Part shown: piece after piece, positions 1 through 7,301 of the stretch | Layout: every line of letters begins with the position of its first letter | How positions within the stretch are numbered: the first letter of the stretch is position 1 | From: an uncultured Alphaproteobacteria bacterium | Lineage (GTDB): Bacteria > Pseudomonadota > Alphaproteobacteria > Rs-D84 | NCBI GenBank assembly: GCA_944389685.1 | Contig: CALXNF010000049.1 | Span: 1 to 27,214 of the forward strand | Reading direction: 5' to 3' | Length of the DNA stretch: 27,214 bases | The notes under the pieces: model-generated | Database searches by the model: none | What the model was told of the DNA's origin: nothing | The model's input: only the letters and a program-made list of their open reading frames with translations | Made by a program: the position numbers and the translations under genes

Positions 1-1451
1 ATATTTTAAATGATTTCGTGCAGCATCAATCTATGTCTTTTTGGACGGGGCGTATGGCCGGAAAAATAAATTCACAGATAAATTATGTTGCTACTGGATT
101 TAATGTTGTTGATAACTTTTTAGAGATATTCGGTTCTTTGCTTGTCATCATGATAAACGTGGGGCTAATATTAGAAATAAATTTATATGTAGCGTTTGTT
201 TTTGCATTTGTTTTTGTATTTCGTTTAATATACGGAATTTCTTTAATGAAACCTATGAGCAAAGCCGCTAAAACGGCAAGTGAAGAAAATAGTTCTTTGG
301 CTGGTAAGGTGGTAGATAGCCTTTCTAATTATTCTGTAGTAAAGTTATTTGCCGCGGCAGATGCAGAGCGTCAATATTTACAACCCGCCCGTAAAAAGTC
401 TATTGTTGCACGTATATATGCCACTTTCGTTCAGCGTTGGTTTTGGAGTATTCCGAACTTTGTATGGGATATAGCGTTTGGGGTAACTATGATTATGTGT
501 GTGATTATGTTCGCACGTGGTAATATGATGATATCTGAAATTGTGTTTACTGTTTCTGTTTTCTTTAATGTTATGGGAATGATAAGCCGCATTATAGGCC
601 AGATACCGACGATCGTTGATACGTTAGGAAGCGCAAAAAAATCTTATGATGAATTGAACGTAGAACTAGCAATAAAAGATATTGATAACGCAGCAGATTT
701 AGTCGTGAAACATGGAAAAATAGAATTTAGAAACGTTTGGTTTAAATATAAGCGGAAATGGGTTTTGCGCGATTTTAGTTTGATAATTAATCCAGGGGAA
801 CGGGTAGGTTTGGTCGGATCTTCTGGTGCCGGTAAAACGACATTAGTAAATTTGTTGATGCGATTTTATGATCCGACGCGTGGGGAAATACTTATAGACG
901 GACAAAATATTCGAGATATTTCGCAGGATTCTTTGCGTAAGAATATATCTTTTATTCCGCAAGATCCGGCAATGTTTAATCGCACAATACGTGAAAATAT
1001 TGCTTATGGTGAACCGAACGCTACTAATGCGCGGATTCGTCAGGCCGCGCGTCGTGCTGCTGCAGACGAGTTCATTACGGCAACTGAAAAGAAGTACGAA
1101 TCTGAGGTAGGAGATAGAGGTATAAAATTATCTGGGGGGCAACGGCAACGTATCGCCATTGCTCGTGCGTTTTTAAAAAATGCCCCTATATTGGTTTTAG
1201 ACGAAGCGACCTCTGCCTTGGACAGTGAAACAGAGGTAGCCATTCAGAAGTCTTTTGATGAATTAGCGCAGGGTAAGACGACGATTGCCATTGCGCATAG
1301 ATTATCTACCTTACGTAATATGGATAAAATCGTCGTTTTAGATGACGGGCAGATTGTAGAACAAGGAACGCATAATTCGTTGATACGGAAGCGTAACGGT
1401 GAATATGCACGTTTGTGGAAAATGCAATCCGGTGGTTTTCTACGCGGATAA
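1..1451 (+). CDS. ABC exporter, fused membrane and ATPase domains (5' truncated)
   Basis: This is the C-terminal part (about 482 residues visible) of a type IV ABC exporter half-transporter of the MsbA/ABCB kind, which pumps a lipid, peptide or drug across the inner membrane using ATP. The frame is open to the left edge with no stop, so the GTG at 18 is probably an internal Val and the first membrane helices lie outside the window. Hydrophobic helices fill nt 100-620. The ATPase follows with Walker A GSSGAGKT (about 816-839), a Q-loop in FIPQDPAMF, signature LSGGQ (about 1128-1142), Walker B ILVLDEATSALD and the H-loop AIAHRLS. All ATPase motifs are intact. The stop at 1449-1451 lies only 40 bases before the -10 box of the next gene, and I see no hairpin terminator. 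The substrate cannot be told from the sequence. Confidence 0.93.
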   Translation, partial: ILNDFVQHQSMSFWTGRMAGKINSQINYVATGFNVVDNFLEIFGSLLVIMINVGLILEINLYVAFVFAFVFVFRLIYGISLMKPMSKAAKTASEENSSLAGKVVDSLSNYSVVKLFAAADAERQYLQPARKKSIVARIYATFVQRWFWSIPNFVWDIAFGVTMIMCVIMFARGNMMISEIVFTVSVFFNVMGMISRIIGQIPTIVDTLGSAKKSYDELNVELAIKDIDNAADLVVKHGKIEFRNVWFKYKRKWVLRDFSLIINPGERVGLVGSSGAGKTTLVNLLMRFYDPTRGEILIDGQNIRDISQDSLRKNISFIPQDPAMFNRTIRENIAYGEPNATNARIRQAARRAAADEFITATEKKYESEVGDRGIKLSGGQRQRIAIARAFLKNAPILVLDEATSALDSETEVAIQKSFDELAQGKTTIAIAHRLSTLRNMDKIVVLDDGQIVEQGTHNSLIRKRNGEYARLWKMQSGGFLRG

Positions 1452-1490
1452 AATAAGATATAAAATCTGTTTTTATTAGGTTCGTTTTTG

Positions 1491-1499
1491 TGGTATAAT
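1491..1499 (+). promoter_or_regulatory. Extended -10 promoter for the barrel protein
   Basis: TGG-TATAAT forms a consensus -10 with an extended TGn element. No convincing -35 lies 17 bases upstream. Only 8 bases separate the box from the ATG at 1508 and there is no Shine-Dalgarno, so the transcript should start within about 2 bases of the start codon. Confidence 0.6.
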
Positions 1500-1507
1500 A
1501 GTGTATC

Positions 1508-2488
1508 ATGAAATGTAGGAACCTATTTTTATTACCGTTTTTGTCGTGTCTTTTTTTAGGCAGCGCAAGTGCTAACTGGGAATATGCAGGTTATTACGTT
1601 GGCGAAGGGGCATATGAAGATGACGGAAGTCGCTTTATAGTATCTGTTCGTGGCGGGGCATCTTTTGGCTTTGGAACAATAAAAAATGAAATAGGTGAAT
1701 TGACTCCGTTATATTATATGAGTCCGGATGGAAGCACGATAATGTCCGAGCTTGGGTATTATCAATGTACTGACAGGGGCGAGTGCGGTGATTATATACC
1801 TGCCGGGTATGTAAATTTAGGTAGTTTGCCGGCAACCAAGGATTTCGAATCTTTTGGTTTTGCAGCAGGTGCAAGTTTAGGTTGGACAGTGCCTAATACC
1901 CCACAATGGCGTTTGGAGTTAGGTTGGGATCATATTGCAGAAAGTGAATATAATGCTTCTCCTTTTGTTGATGGTGAAGGCGTTTTGTTTGGCGGAGAAG
2001 CAGAAGGGGCGATCGCCAGAATTTCTAGTGGCGCGGTTCAGTCAAAGGTTGAAACGGATATAATCAGCGTTATGGCTTTTTATGACTTTTATGATGGTCT
2101 GCAGAAACCTTTGCGTCAAGCGATTCCATATGTTGGTTTCGGTGTTGGGTATGCCGATATAAAAACAACGTTGCAACTATCTGACCCGTATGGCGATTTG
2201 TCTGGTATTTATGAGCTTTTGCCTTATGGGGTAAAAGAACAAGATGATTCCGTAATTCAATTTTATCGTTCTGAACTAAGTTCTGGTAACGTTGCTGGAT
2301 TGTTGGCGTTTGGTGTTTCGTATGGTATAACGGAAAATATGTTTTTTGATATGGGGGCGCGCCTTGCCTATGTTCCTAAAATTCGTTGGGCATTAAGTAA
2401 TGAAGATGGAAGTCAGCATCGTGATTGGTTTAGTGCGGAAAATAATATTTATGCAAATATAATGCTTAGTGTCAGGTTCGAGTTCTAA
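1508..2488 (+). CDS. Outer-membrane beta-barrel protein
   Basis: This is a predicted outer-membrane beta-barrel surface protein of 326 residues; its function is unknown. The N-terminus is a classical signal peptide: Lys/Arg start, a Leu/Phe-rich core and a likely cleavage after SASA near residue 22. The rest alternates polar and aromatic residues in strand-like segments (for example IPYVGFGVGYADIK near 206-220, MFFDMGARLAYVP near 281-293). It ends in VRFEF, the terminal Phe that the BAM complex recognises. The layout resembles the small barrels of the OmpA-like / rickettsial surface antigen type, but I do not recognise a specific family. It is monocistronic, with its own extended -10 upstream and a strong hairpin downstream. 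The start is the ATG that sits 8 bases after the -10, with no ribosome binding site. Confidence 0.85.
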   Translation: MKCRNLFLLPFLSCLFLGSASANWEYAGYYVGEGAYEDDGSRFIVSVRGGASFGFGTIKNEIGELTPLYYMSPDGSTIMSELGYYQCTDRGECGDYIPAGYVNLGSLPATKDFESFGFAAGASLGWTVPNTPQWRLELGWDHIAESEYNASPFVDGEGVLFGGEAEGAIARISSGAVQSKVETDIISVMAFYDFYDGLQKPLRQAIPYVGFGVGYADIKTTLQLSDPYGDLSGIYELLPYGVKEQDDSVIQFYRSELSSGNVAGLLAFGVSYGITENMFFDMGARLAYVPKIRWALSNEDGSQHRDWFSAENNIYANIMLSVRFEF

Positions 2489-2490
2489 TA

Positions 2491-2514
2491 AAAAACCGCG
2501 GTTCGCGGTTTTTT
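2491..2514. terminator. Bidirectional terminator, barrel gene / comM
   Basis: AACCGCG (2494-2500), loop GTT, CGCGGTT (2504-2510), with an A-tract on the left and T-tract on the right, so it works on both strands. The comM stop codon (2513-2515 on the minus strand) overlaps the T-tract. Confidence 0.9.
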
Positions 2515-4033
2515 ATTTTACACCATATTTTCCACGATTTATAGGTCTGTAAGACAGGGCCTCGCTTAGGTCAGATATATCTATCTCCTCTGAATTGCGT
2601 AAATCTGCGATGGTTCTGGCAATACGTTTTATACGGTTATAGCCACGCGCAGATAACCCAAGTTTTTCTGCTGCGGTATTTAGAAATTGGGTTTGTTCAT
2701 CGGATAATTTTGCAAAAGTGTCTAATTCGGCACCATCTAGTTGGGCGTTGGGTTTACCTTGTCGTTTTATTTGTGTTGCTCTTGCCGATGTTACGCGTGC
2801 CCGAATTTGGCTGCTGGTTTCTTGTTTAGAAGTGTCGTTTTCTTTCATTTCCCATGGGTTTACGGCATCAACATCTACGTGTAAGTCTATCCTATCTAAT
2901 AAAGGACCAGATATTTTATTTTGATAGGCTTCTGCACATCTTGGCGCGCGAGAACAAGAAAGTGCTGCATTCCCTAAATGCCCGCAAGGACATGGGTTCA
3001 TCGCGGCAATTAATTGGAAGCGAGCAGGATAGGTAGCTGTACGTTTCGCACGGGCAATCATTATTTTCCCAGCTTCCATAGGTTGCCGTAAAATTTCTAG
3101 GGTTGTTCTATTAAATTCTGGAAGTTCGTCTAAAAATAATACGCCATTATGGGCTAAAGATATTTCTCCTGGTTTGGCGTCTGCGCTACCGCCTGCCAAC
3201 GATACAGCACTTGACGTGTGATGTACGCTACGAAACGGTCGCGTGGTTATAAGAGATTTGTCATTTAATTGACCAGCAATTGAATATATGATGGATGTTT
3301 CCAGTATTTCTTCTGGTGTCATTTCTGGAAGTATAGTTGGCAACCGTGATGCCAACATAGTTTTACCAGAGCCTGGGGGGCCGACCATTAACATTGCGTG
3401 TCCACCTGCAGCTGCAATTTCTAAAGCTCGTTTTGCCGCTGTTTGCCCGTGTACTTCGGACATGTCTAAATTAGATTTTTGCCCGCTTTCTAAATTTGGT
3501 GTTTCTGGCAGGGGCAGAATTTGTGTGCCCTTGAAGTGATTTATTAATTCCAGCACATGAAATGGTGCCAGAATATTTGTATGTCCTGCCCATCTTGCTT
3601 CAGAACCTTGGTCGCCTGGACAAATTATTCCGTAATTATGTTGGTTCGCCCAAACGCTGGTGGGTAAGATGCCGTTTGTTTTTACGATTGTTCCGCTTAA
3701 GCCCACTTCACCCACAATTATATATTTGTTTAGCTCTGCTTCTGGTAGTATCCCGATTGCACATAATATTCCGCACAAGATTGGTAAATCAAATTGAGAA
3801 CCTGTTTTTTCTACGTCGGCTGGAGATAAATTTACGGTTAATCTTTTCGGGGGTAAAGAAAGGTTCAAAGCAGATAAAACATTTCGTATTCTTTCTGCAG
3901 ATTCTTTTACCGCACGATCGGCCAGACCTATTATATTAAATTCTGGTTTAGCCAATCCCGAAGATAGTTGAACCTGCACCTCAATAGGTGTTGCATCCAT
4001 ACCATTAAATATGACAGAATTCAAAGAAATCAT
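2513..4033 (-). CDS. comM: ComM/YifB family Mg-chelatase-like AAA+ ATPase
   Basis: This is a 506-residue ComM (YifB) protein, a hexameric AAA+ helicase that promotes branch migration when single-stranded DNA is integrated during natural transformation. Domain order fits the family: an N-terminal ChlI/Lon-protease-like domain (about 1-170), AAA+ core with Walker A GPPGSGKT (218-225) and Walker B GVLFLDEL (297-304), a Cys cluster with CPCG at 348-351 and further Cys at 360 and 366, and a C-terminal Mg_chelatase_C helical region. Length is normal. The ATG at 4033 lies 6 bases from a TAATAT -10 box and lacks a Shine-Dalgarno. It runs divergently from lepB. A role in competence is inferred from the family; the only other competence-related gene here is a TfoX_N protein at 20702-21043. 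Confidence 0.95.
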   Translation of the reverse strand: MISLNSVIFNGMDATPIEVQVQLSSGLAKPEFNIIGLADRAVKESAERIRNVLSALNLSLPPKRLTVNLSPADVEKTGSQFDLPILCGILCAIGILPEAELNKYIIVGEVGLSGTIVKTNGILPTSVWANQHNYGIICPGDQGSEARWAGHTNILAPFHVLELINHFKGTQILPLPETPNLESGQKSNLDMSEVHGQTAAKRALEIAAAGGHAMLMVGPPGSGKTMLASRLPTILPEMTPEEILETSIIYSIAGQLNDKSLITTRPFRSVHHTSSAVSLAGGSADAKPGEISLAHNGVLFLDELPEFNRTTLEILRQPMEAGKIMIARAKRTATYPARFQLIAAMNPCPCGHLGNAALSCSRAPRCAEAYQNKISGPLLDRIDLHVDVDAVNPWEMKENDTSKQETSSQIRARVTSARATQIKRQGKPNAQLDGAELDTFAKLSDEQTQFLNTAAEKLGLSARGYNRIKRIARTIADLRNSEEIDISDLSEALSYRPINRGKYGVK

Positions 4034-4039
4034 ATCTGT

Positions 4040-4068
4040 ATATTAAAACTTGCGCAGAATCAATTCAA
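4040..4068 (-). promoter_or_regulatory. comM promoter
   Basis: On the minus strand: TTGAAT (-35, 4063-4068), 17 bases, TAATAT (-10, 4040-4045), then 6 bases to the comM ATG. This predicts transcription starting at the start codon. It overlaps the divergent lepB promoter. Confidence 0.5.
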
Positions 4069-4078
4069 GTTATAAAAT
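4050..4078 (+). promoter_or_regulatory. lepB-rnc promoter
   Basis: TTGCGC (4050-4055), 17 bases, TAAAAT (4073-4078). The likely start of transcription near 4085 leaves a short leader holding the AAGGTG ribosome binding site. The -35 lies between the comM -10 and -35 on the other strand. Confidence 0.45.
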
Positions 4079-4102
4079 GGTGCCAGTAAAAAGGTGAAAA
4101 GG

Positions 4103-4987
4103 ATGCCCATTAATAAGAAATCTAACGTTGCGCGTGATTGGTTTAATACGATATTTTATGGTGCGCTGATAGCAATTGCTTTTAGAAGCTTTCTATTAGA
4201 GCCCTTTAACATACCTTCGGGGTCAATGATACCAACGTTGCACGTTGGGGATCATATATTTGTAGAAAAGTGGCCTTATGGGTATTCTCGTTATTCTTTT
4301 CCTTTTGGTTCTTGGCATTTATGGGACGGCAGATTTTTCGGTCATGAACCAGAAGTTGGTGACGTAATAGTATTTCGTAATCCGATTAATGAATCTCAAG
4401 ATTATATAAAGCGTTTGATTGGTAAACCTGGTGATACCATTCAGATGATAGATGGGCGTTTGTATATAAACGGGGAAATCGTTCCACGTGATAATCCTAG
4501 GCCATATATAATAGCTACGCTTCCGAAAGCGTTGCGCAGTGCAGGTTATCATATTCCTGAAAAGAATATGATGATAAAAGGGAATAAAATATGGGTAGAT
4601 AATAAACCCGCAGAATTTAATTATACGATTGAATATAAAGATGATAAATTTTGTCGTGTAAACGATTGGGCATGTGGGGTTTTTGAAGGAATAGAATATA
4701 CTGAAACGTTACCTAATGGGGTGCAGCATAGTATTGTTGAAATGGCCGATGATGCGCCATTGGATAATACAATGATGTTTACAGTTCCTGAAGATCATTA
4801 TTTCTTTATGGGGGATAATCGTGATAACAGTGGGGATAGTCGTGCTGATATAGGTTACGTTCCGCGTGATAATGTTTTAGGACCGGCTTGGTTTATATGG
4901 TATTCACATAATTATTATGCACCTATGATATCCGTATGGAATTGGGGAAATAAGATGCGCTGGGACAGGTTTGGTATGGGGATTTAA
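4103..4987 (+). CDS. lepB: Signal peptidase I
   Basis: This is a type I signal peptidase (family S26), anchored in the inner membrane, which cuts signal peptides from exported proteins. One N-terminal membrane segment (about residues 13-33) is followed by PSGSMIPTL, with catalytic Ser at 41. The general-base Lys lies in DYIKRLIGKPGD (K103), and the conserved box DNRDNSGDSR is near the C-terminus. Between the Lys and that box there is a long insertion (about 125-205), as in many Gram-negative enzymes. I chose ATG 4103 because AAGGTG sits 6 bases before it; an in-frame GTG at 4094 would add three residues but overlaps that site. It is the first gene of a lepB-rnc pair, the usual order in proteobacteria, with one base between the lepB stop and the likely rnc start. 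Confidence 0.97.
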   Translation: MPINKKSNVARDWFNTIFYGALIAIAFRSFLLEPFNIPSGSMIPTLHVGDHIFVEKWPYGYSRYSFPFGSWHLWDGRFFGHEPEVGDVIVFRNPINESQDYIKRLIGKPGDTIQMIDGRLYINGEIVPRDNPRPYIIATLPKALRSAGYHIPEKNMMIKGNKIWVDNKPAEFNYTIEYKDDKFCRVNDWACGVFEGIEYTETLPNGVQHSIVEMADDAPLDNTMMFTVPEDHYFFMGDNRDNSGDSRADIGYVPRDNVLGPAWFIWYSHNYYAPMISVWNWGNKMRWDRFGMGI

Positions 4988-4988
4988 A

Positions 4989-5621
4989 TTGTTGAAAATA
5001 AAATATGATTTTAAGAATCCGAAATTATTAGAGTTAGCTCTTACACAGAGTGGGGTGGATTCCAAGCATAATAACGAGCGTTTAGAATTTATCGGCGATA
5101 GGGTACTTGGTTTATCTGTTGCTGTATTATTATATGAAATGTTCCCAGAAGAGCATGAAGGTGATTTGGCGCGTCGTCATGCGATGTTGGTATCGACGGA
5201 AACGTTGGCAAAAGTTGCGCAAGAATTTGGGGTTGATAAGTTAGTTCGGCATGGCCATATGACGGCAGGGCGTAATAAACACATGTATGCAGATGCGATG
5301 GAGGCTGTGCTTGGGGCAATATTTCTTGATGGTGGTTTTGACGTTACGAAAGATATAATATTTGATAAATGGCGTATATTGGCGGCAGAAGACGTAACGG
5401 CACCGAAAGATGCGAAGACTGCTTTACAGGAATTGGTTCAAAAAAACGCTGCAGGCGCATTACCTGTATATGAGTATCTAGATGCTTCTGGTGCATCGCA
5501 TAAACCTGTTTTTAATGTGAAAGTTTCTGCGATGGGAAAAACTGCGTTTGGTAGCGGGGCATCTAAAAAGGCAGCAAGTATAGCTGCTGCGGAAGAGTTA
5601 TTGAAAATTCTTGCAATTTAA
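4989..5621 (+). CDS. rnc: Ribonuclease III
   Basis: RNase III is the double-strand-specific endonuclease that processes rRNA precursors and cleaves structured mRNAs. The catalytic domain carries the signature NERLEFIGDRVLGL and the second acidic cluster YADAMEAVLGAIFLDGG, giving the Glu/Asp metal ligands. A C-terminal double-stranded RNA-binding domain begins near DAKTALQELVQ and ends with the Ala-rich helix KKAASIAAAEELL. At about 210 residues the length is normal. No ATG is available; GGGGA at 4978-4982 points to TTG 4989 (spacing 6) or TTG 4992 (spacing 9). An upstream TTG at 4971 would overlap lepB. The lepB stop at 4985-4987 nearly touches the start, so translation is probably coupled. 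Confidence 0.96.
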   Translation: MLKIKYDFKNPKLLELALTQSGVDSKHNNERLEFIGDRVLGLSVAVLLYEMFPEEHEGDLARRHAMLVSTETLAKVAQEFGVDKLVRHGHMTAGRNKHMYADAMEAVLGAIFLDGGFDVTKDIIFDKWRILAAEDVTAPKDAKTALQELVQKNAAGALPVYEYLDASGASHKPVFNVKVSAMGKTAFGSGASKKAASIAAAEELLKILAI

Positions 5622-5639
5622 GCTTTTCCCGTATAGAAT
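5611..5639 (+). promoter_or_regulatory. secG promoter
   Basis: TTGCAA (5611-5616) inside the last rnc codons, 17 bases, then TAGAAT (5634-5639). This suggests secG has its own promoter as well as read-through from lepB-rnc. Confidence 0.45.
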
Positions 5640-5663
5640 TAGCGCAAAATAAAGGACGAATTA

Positions 5664-6020
5664 ATGTTTACAATATTGCTGGTTTTATTGATAATCGTTT
5701 CTGTTTTAATGATTTGTTTAATTCTTTTACAGAAATCAGAGGGCAGCGGTATGTCTGGTTCTTCTGCAGCATCAATGTTTGGTGGGGCGTTGACTGGGGC
5801 AGCGGCTGGTAATTTTTTAACTCGTGCGACTGCGTGGTTGGCTACGATATTTTTTATCTTATGCGGGTTGTTGGCCTTGGTTTCTTCAAAGTCAGATATT
5901 GCGCGTCAAGAAAGCGATTTGCGTCAAGAATTGGTAGAACAGGGCAATGTATCTGCACAAACTGTGATGCCAGATAGCTTAGAAACAGAAACTATACCAA
6001 GCGTTCCAGAAACTAAATAA
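5664..6020 (+). CDS. secG: Preprotein translocase subunit SecG
   Basis: SecG is the small non-essential subunit of the SecYEG channel. The protein has two membrane helices (about residues 2-22 and 55-75) joined by the typical cytoplasmic loop LILLQKSEGSGMSG...SMFGG and NFLTRATAWLA. An acidic, Pro/Thr/Glu-containing tail of about 40 residues follows, which is longer than in E. coli (110 residues) but common in alphaproteobacteria. AAAGGACGA precedes the ATG at a good distance. It lies 42 bases after rnc and ends at a strong bidirectional terminator. With lepB it puts two parts of the protein-export pathway side by side. Confidence 0.95.
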   Translation: MFTILLVLLIIVSVLMICLILLQKSEGSGMSGSSAASMFGGALTGAAAGNFLTRATAWLATIFFILCGLLALVSSKSDIARQESDLRQELVEQGNVSAQTVMPDSLETETIPSVPETK

Positions 6021-6022
6021 AG

Positions 6023-6048
6023 AAAAACCGCCATTTTAGGCGGTTTTT
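6023..6048. terminator. Bidirectional terminator, secG / small membrane protein
   Basis: AAAAACCGCC (6023-6032), loop ATTTTA, GGCGGTTTTT (6039-6048): a perfect 10-bp stem with A- and T-tracts. The stop codon of the minus-strand gene (6047-6049) overlaps the last T residues. Confidence 0.92.
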
Positions 6049-6304
6049 ATTTTTTAGTTGTTTTCTTTTTTGTTGAGGCTTTTTTTACTGTTGCTGGTAC
6101 CGGTTCTTTTGCCGTAAATTCTTTTTTGAATTCTTTGTATAACATAACAATGCAGGCATAGGCAATAACCGCGCTAAATGCCGTTATTAAGCCAGGAATT
6201 AAACCGTCTGAAAAAAATGCGAATAGTATAATCGCAAGTATCATTACAACAGTGTACCCAACGTTTTTACCAAAAACGCCTAAGATTCTTTCAAAAGTGC
6301 TCAT
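6047..6304 (-). CDS. Small two-helix membrane protein with Lys-rich tail
   Basis: This is an 85-residue protein I do not recognise. It has two hydrophobic segments (about residues 15-31 and 34-55) separated by a very short turn, then a charged stretch KEFKKEF and a tail of Lys, Thr, Ala and Pro ending KKKTTKK. Both ends should therefore be cytoplasmic, with the basic tail free to touch nucleic acid or lipid headgroups. AAAGGAAA stands about 5 bases before the ATG, and TATAAT on the minus strand (6332-6337) is a good -10. It has its own promoter and a shared terminator with secG, so it is probably expressed alone. The Lys-rich tail matches the style of the neighbouring solenoid protein, but no functional link is shown. 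Confidence 0.75.
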   Translation of the reverse strand: MSTFERILGVFGKNVGYTVVMILAIILFAFFSDGLIPGLITAFSAVIAYACIVMLYKEFKKEFTAKEPVPATVKKASTKKKTTKK

Positions 6305-6331
6305 AATATTTCCTTTCGTTTTAGTGTACGA

Positions 6332-6337
6332 ATTATA
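6332..6337 (-). promoter_or_regulatory. -10 box for the small membrane protein
   Basis: TATAAT on the minus strand, 27 bases before the ATG, leaving room for the AAAGGAAA site. No clear -35 is visible at 16-18 bases. Confidence 0.45.
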
Positions 6338-6361
6338 TCATATTTTAACAAAAAAATCTAT

Positions 6362-6397
6362 AAAAAACAGTCGCAATAAATGCGACCGCTTTTTTTT
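6362..6397 (-). terminator. Terminator after the solenoid protein
   Basis: GTCGCA (6370-6375), loop ATAAA, TGCGAC (6381-6386). Runs of A (6362-6367) and T (6390-6397) flank it, so it can act on the minus strand after the solenoid-protein gene. Confidence 0.75.
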
Positions 6398-6406
6398 GAG
6401 ATATTG

Positions 6407-7198
6407 TTATAAAATGACTTGCCCTCCGATACGAGCCGTCCCCGGCAGCGGACCAAACGAGGAATTAGGTGTAACATAAATATTGCCTGTTACTGTAAAT
6501 TCTCCGGCAAATTGTAAAAGCCCCATGTTTCGTAGATATAAATCACCTTCTATAATAACGCCACAAGGTAAAGTATATTTACGCATATTTTGTAAAAATA
6601 AGTTGCCTTTAATTACATCGCCTGTTTTTAACATAGTTGCAGCACCGCGACTGTCGATTATTATATCTCCGTACATTACGTTGTTTGCCCGTGCCGTTTG
6701 TTTTATTGCAACTTTGTCAGGATATGCACGAATTACATTTATTGGTTCTTCGATATATTGGCGATTTGAATTGCGATGTAATGGTAATGAGGCGACCTTT
6801 TTTACCGCTCTTTTGCGAACTATTTTTGGTTGCGTTTCTTTTGAAACTACGTATTGTTGTGCAGGAAGTGTTTCTTGGTTTTTTGCTATTATAATAACAT
6901 TTTTTTTGCTGCAACCAATTATATCTATTATAAGCATTGAAAATAAAACAATTATAGCAGATAAAAGAGTGATATTAACCAAGCCGATTAAATCAATGCT
7001 GCGAACCCAAAGCCAAAATTGTCGGCACCAATTTGCTATTTTGCGGAAAGGCTTTTTTACCGTTTCTAAAAGTTTTGACCAAAAAGAATTTTTCTTTGTA
7101 GCTTTTTTTGCGCCCTTTTTTACAGCGTTTTTACGGTTTATACGGCGTGTGGCCAAATTCATTTTCAAAGCTTTAAACATTTTTTCACCTTTGTTCAT
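6407..7198 (-). CDS. Membrane-anchored protein with 20-residue solenoid repeats
   Basis: This is a 263-residue protein with no family I can name with certainty. Residues 1-65 are very basic (many Lys, Arg). One membrane helix follows (about 69-92, SIDLIGLVN through IIDIIGC), then a linker rich in Lys, Gln and Pro, and finally a C-terminal block (about 177-263) of four 20-21-residue repeats. Each repeat begins G-D/N and carries a beta-strand pattern: GDIIID, GNLFLQN, GDLYLRN, GNIYV. Such repeats predict a small beta-solenoid, like the GDLxLxN repeats of some phage and bacterial proteins, or distantly like bactofilins. The basic N-terminus suggests an N-in topology with the solenoid in the periplasm. 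Two starts are possible. ATG 7198 is 8 bases from the -10 and would be leaderless. ATG 7180 has AAAGGTG before it and gives 257 residues. Role unknown. Confidence 0.75.
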   Translation of the reverse strand: MNKGEKMFKALKMNLATRRINRKNAVKKGAKKATKKNSFWSKLLETVKKPFRKIANWCRQFWLWVRSIDLIGLVNITLLSAIIVLFSMLIIDIIGCSKKNVIIIAKNQETLPAQQYVVSKETQPKIVRKRAVKKVASLPLHRNSNRQYIEEPINVIRAYPDKVAIKQTARANNVMYGDIIIDSRGAATMLKTGDVIKGNLFLQNMRKYTLPCGVIIEGDLYLRNMGLLQFAGEFTVTGNIYVTPNSSFGPLPGTARIGGQVIL

Positions 7199-7206
7199 TT
7201 GTTATT

Positions 7207-7247
7207 AATATAGCCCAAAAAATATATTTGTCAAGTCAATTTGTCAA
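7207..7247 (-). promoter_or_regulatory. Promoter with repeated TTGAC motifs for the solenoid protein
   Basis: On the minus strand: TTGACA (7229-7234), 16 bases, TATATT (7207-7212). The 9-mer TTGACAAAT occurs twice at a 13-base period (7239-7247 and 7226-7234), with a further TTGAC between. Either two overlapping promoters or a direct-repeat protein site could explain this. Confidence 0.5.
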
Positions 7248-7263
7248 ATGTTTATCTGGAACT

Positions 7264-7292
7264 TTGACGGGGTGCTTTTTGTGGGGTATAAT
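7264..7292 (+). promoter_or_regulatory. Near-consensus promoter for the lipoprotein hydrolase
   Basis: TTGACG (7264-7269), 17 bases, TATAAT (7287-7292), then only 9 bases to the ATG at 7302. There is no Shine-Dalgarno next to the start, so the mRNA is probably leaderless. Confidence 0.75.
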
Positions 7293-7301
7293 TTATAAAT
7301 C

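Noticed and set aside
6483..7208. 241-codon plus-strand frame opposite the solenoid-protein gene
   Set aside because: The minus-strand frame has a membrane helix, regular repeats, a promoter and a terminator; the plus-strand one is the mirror of these.
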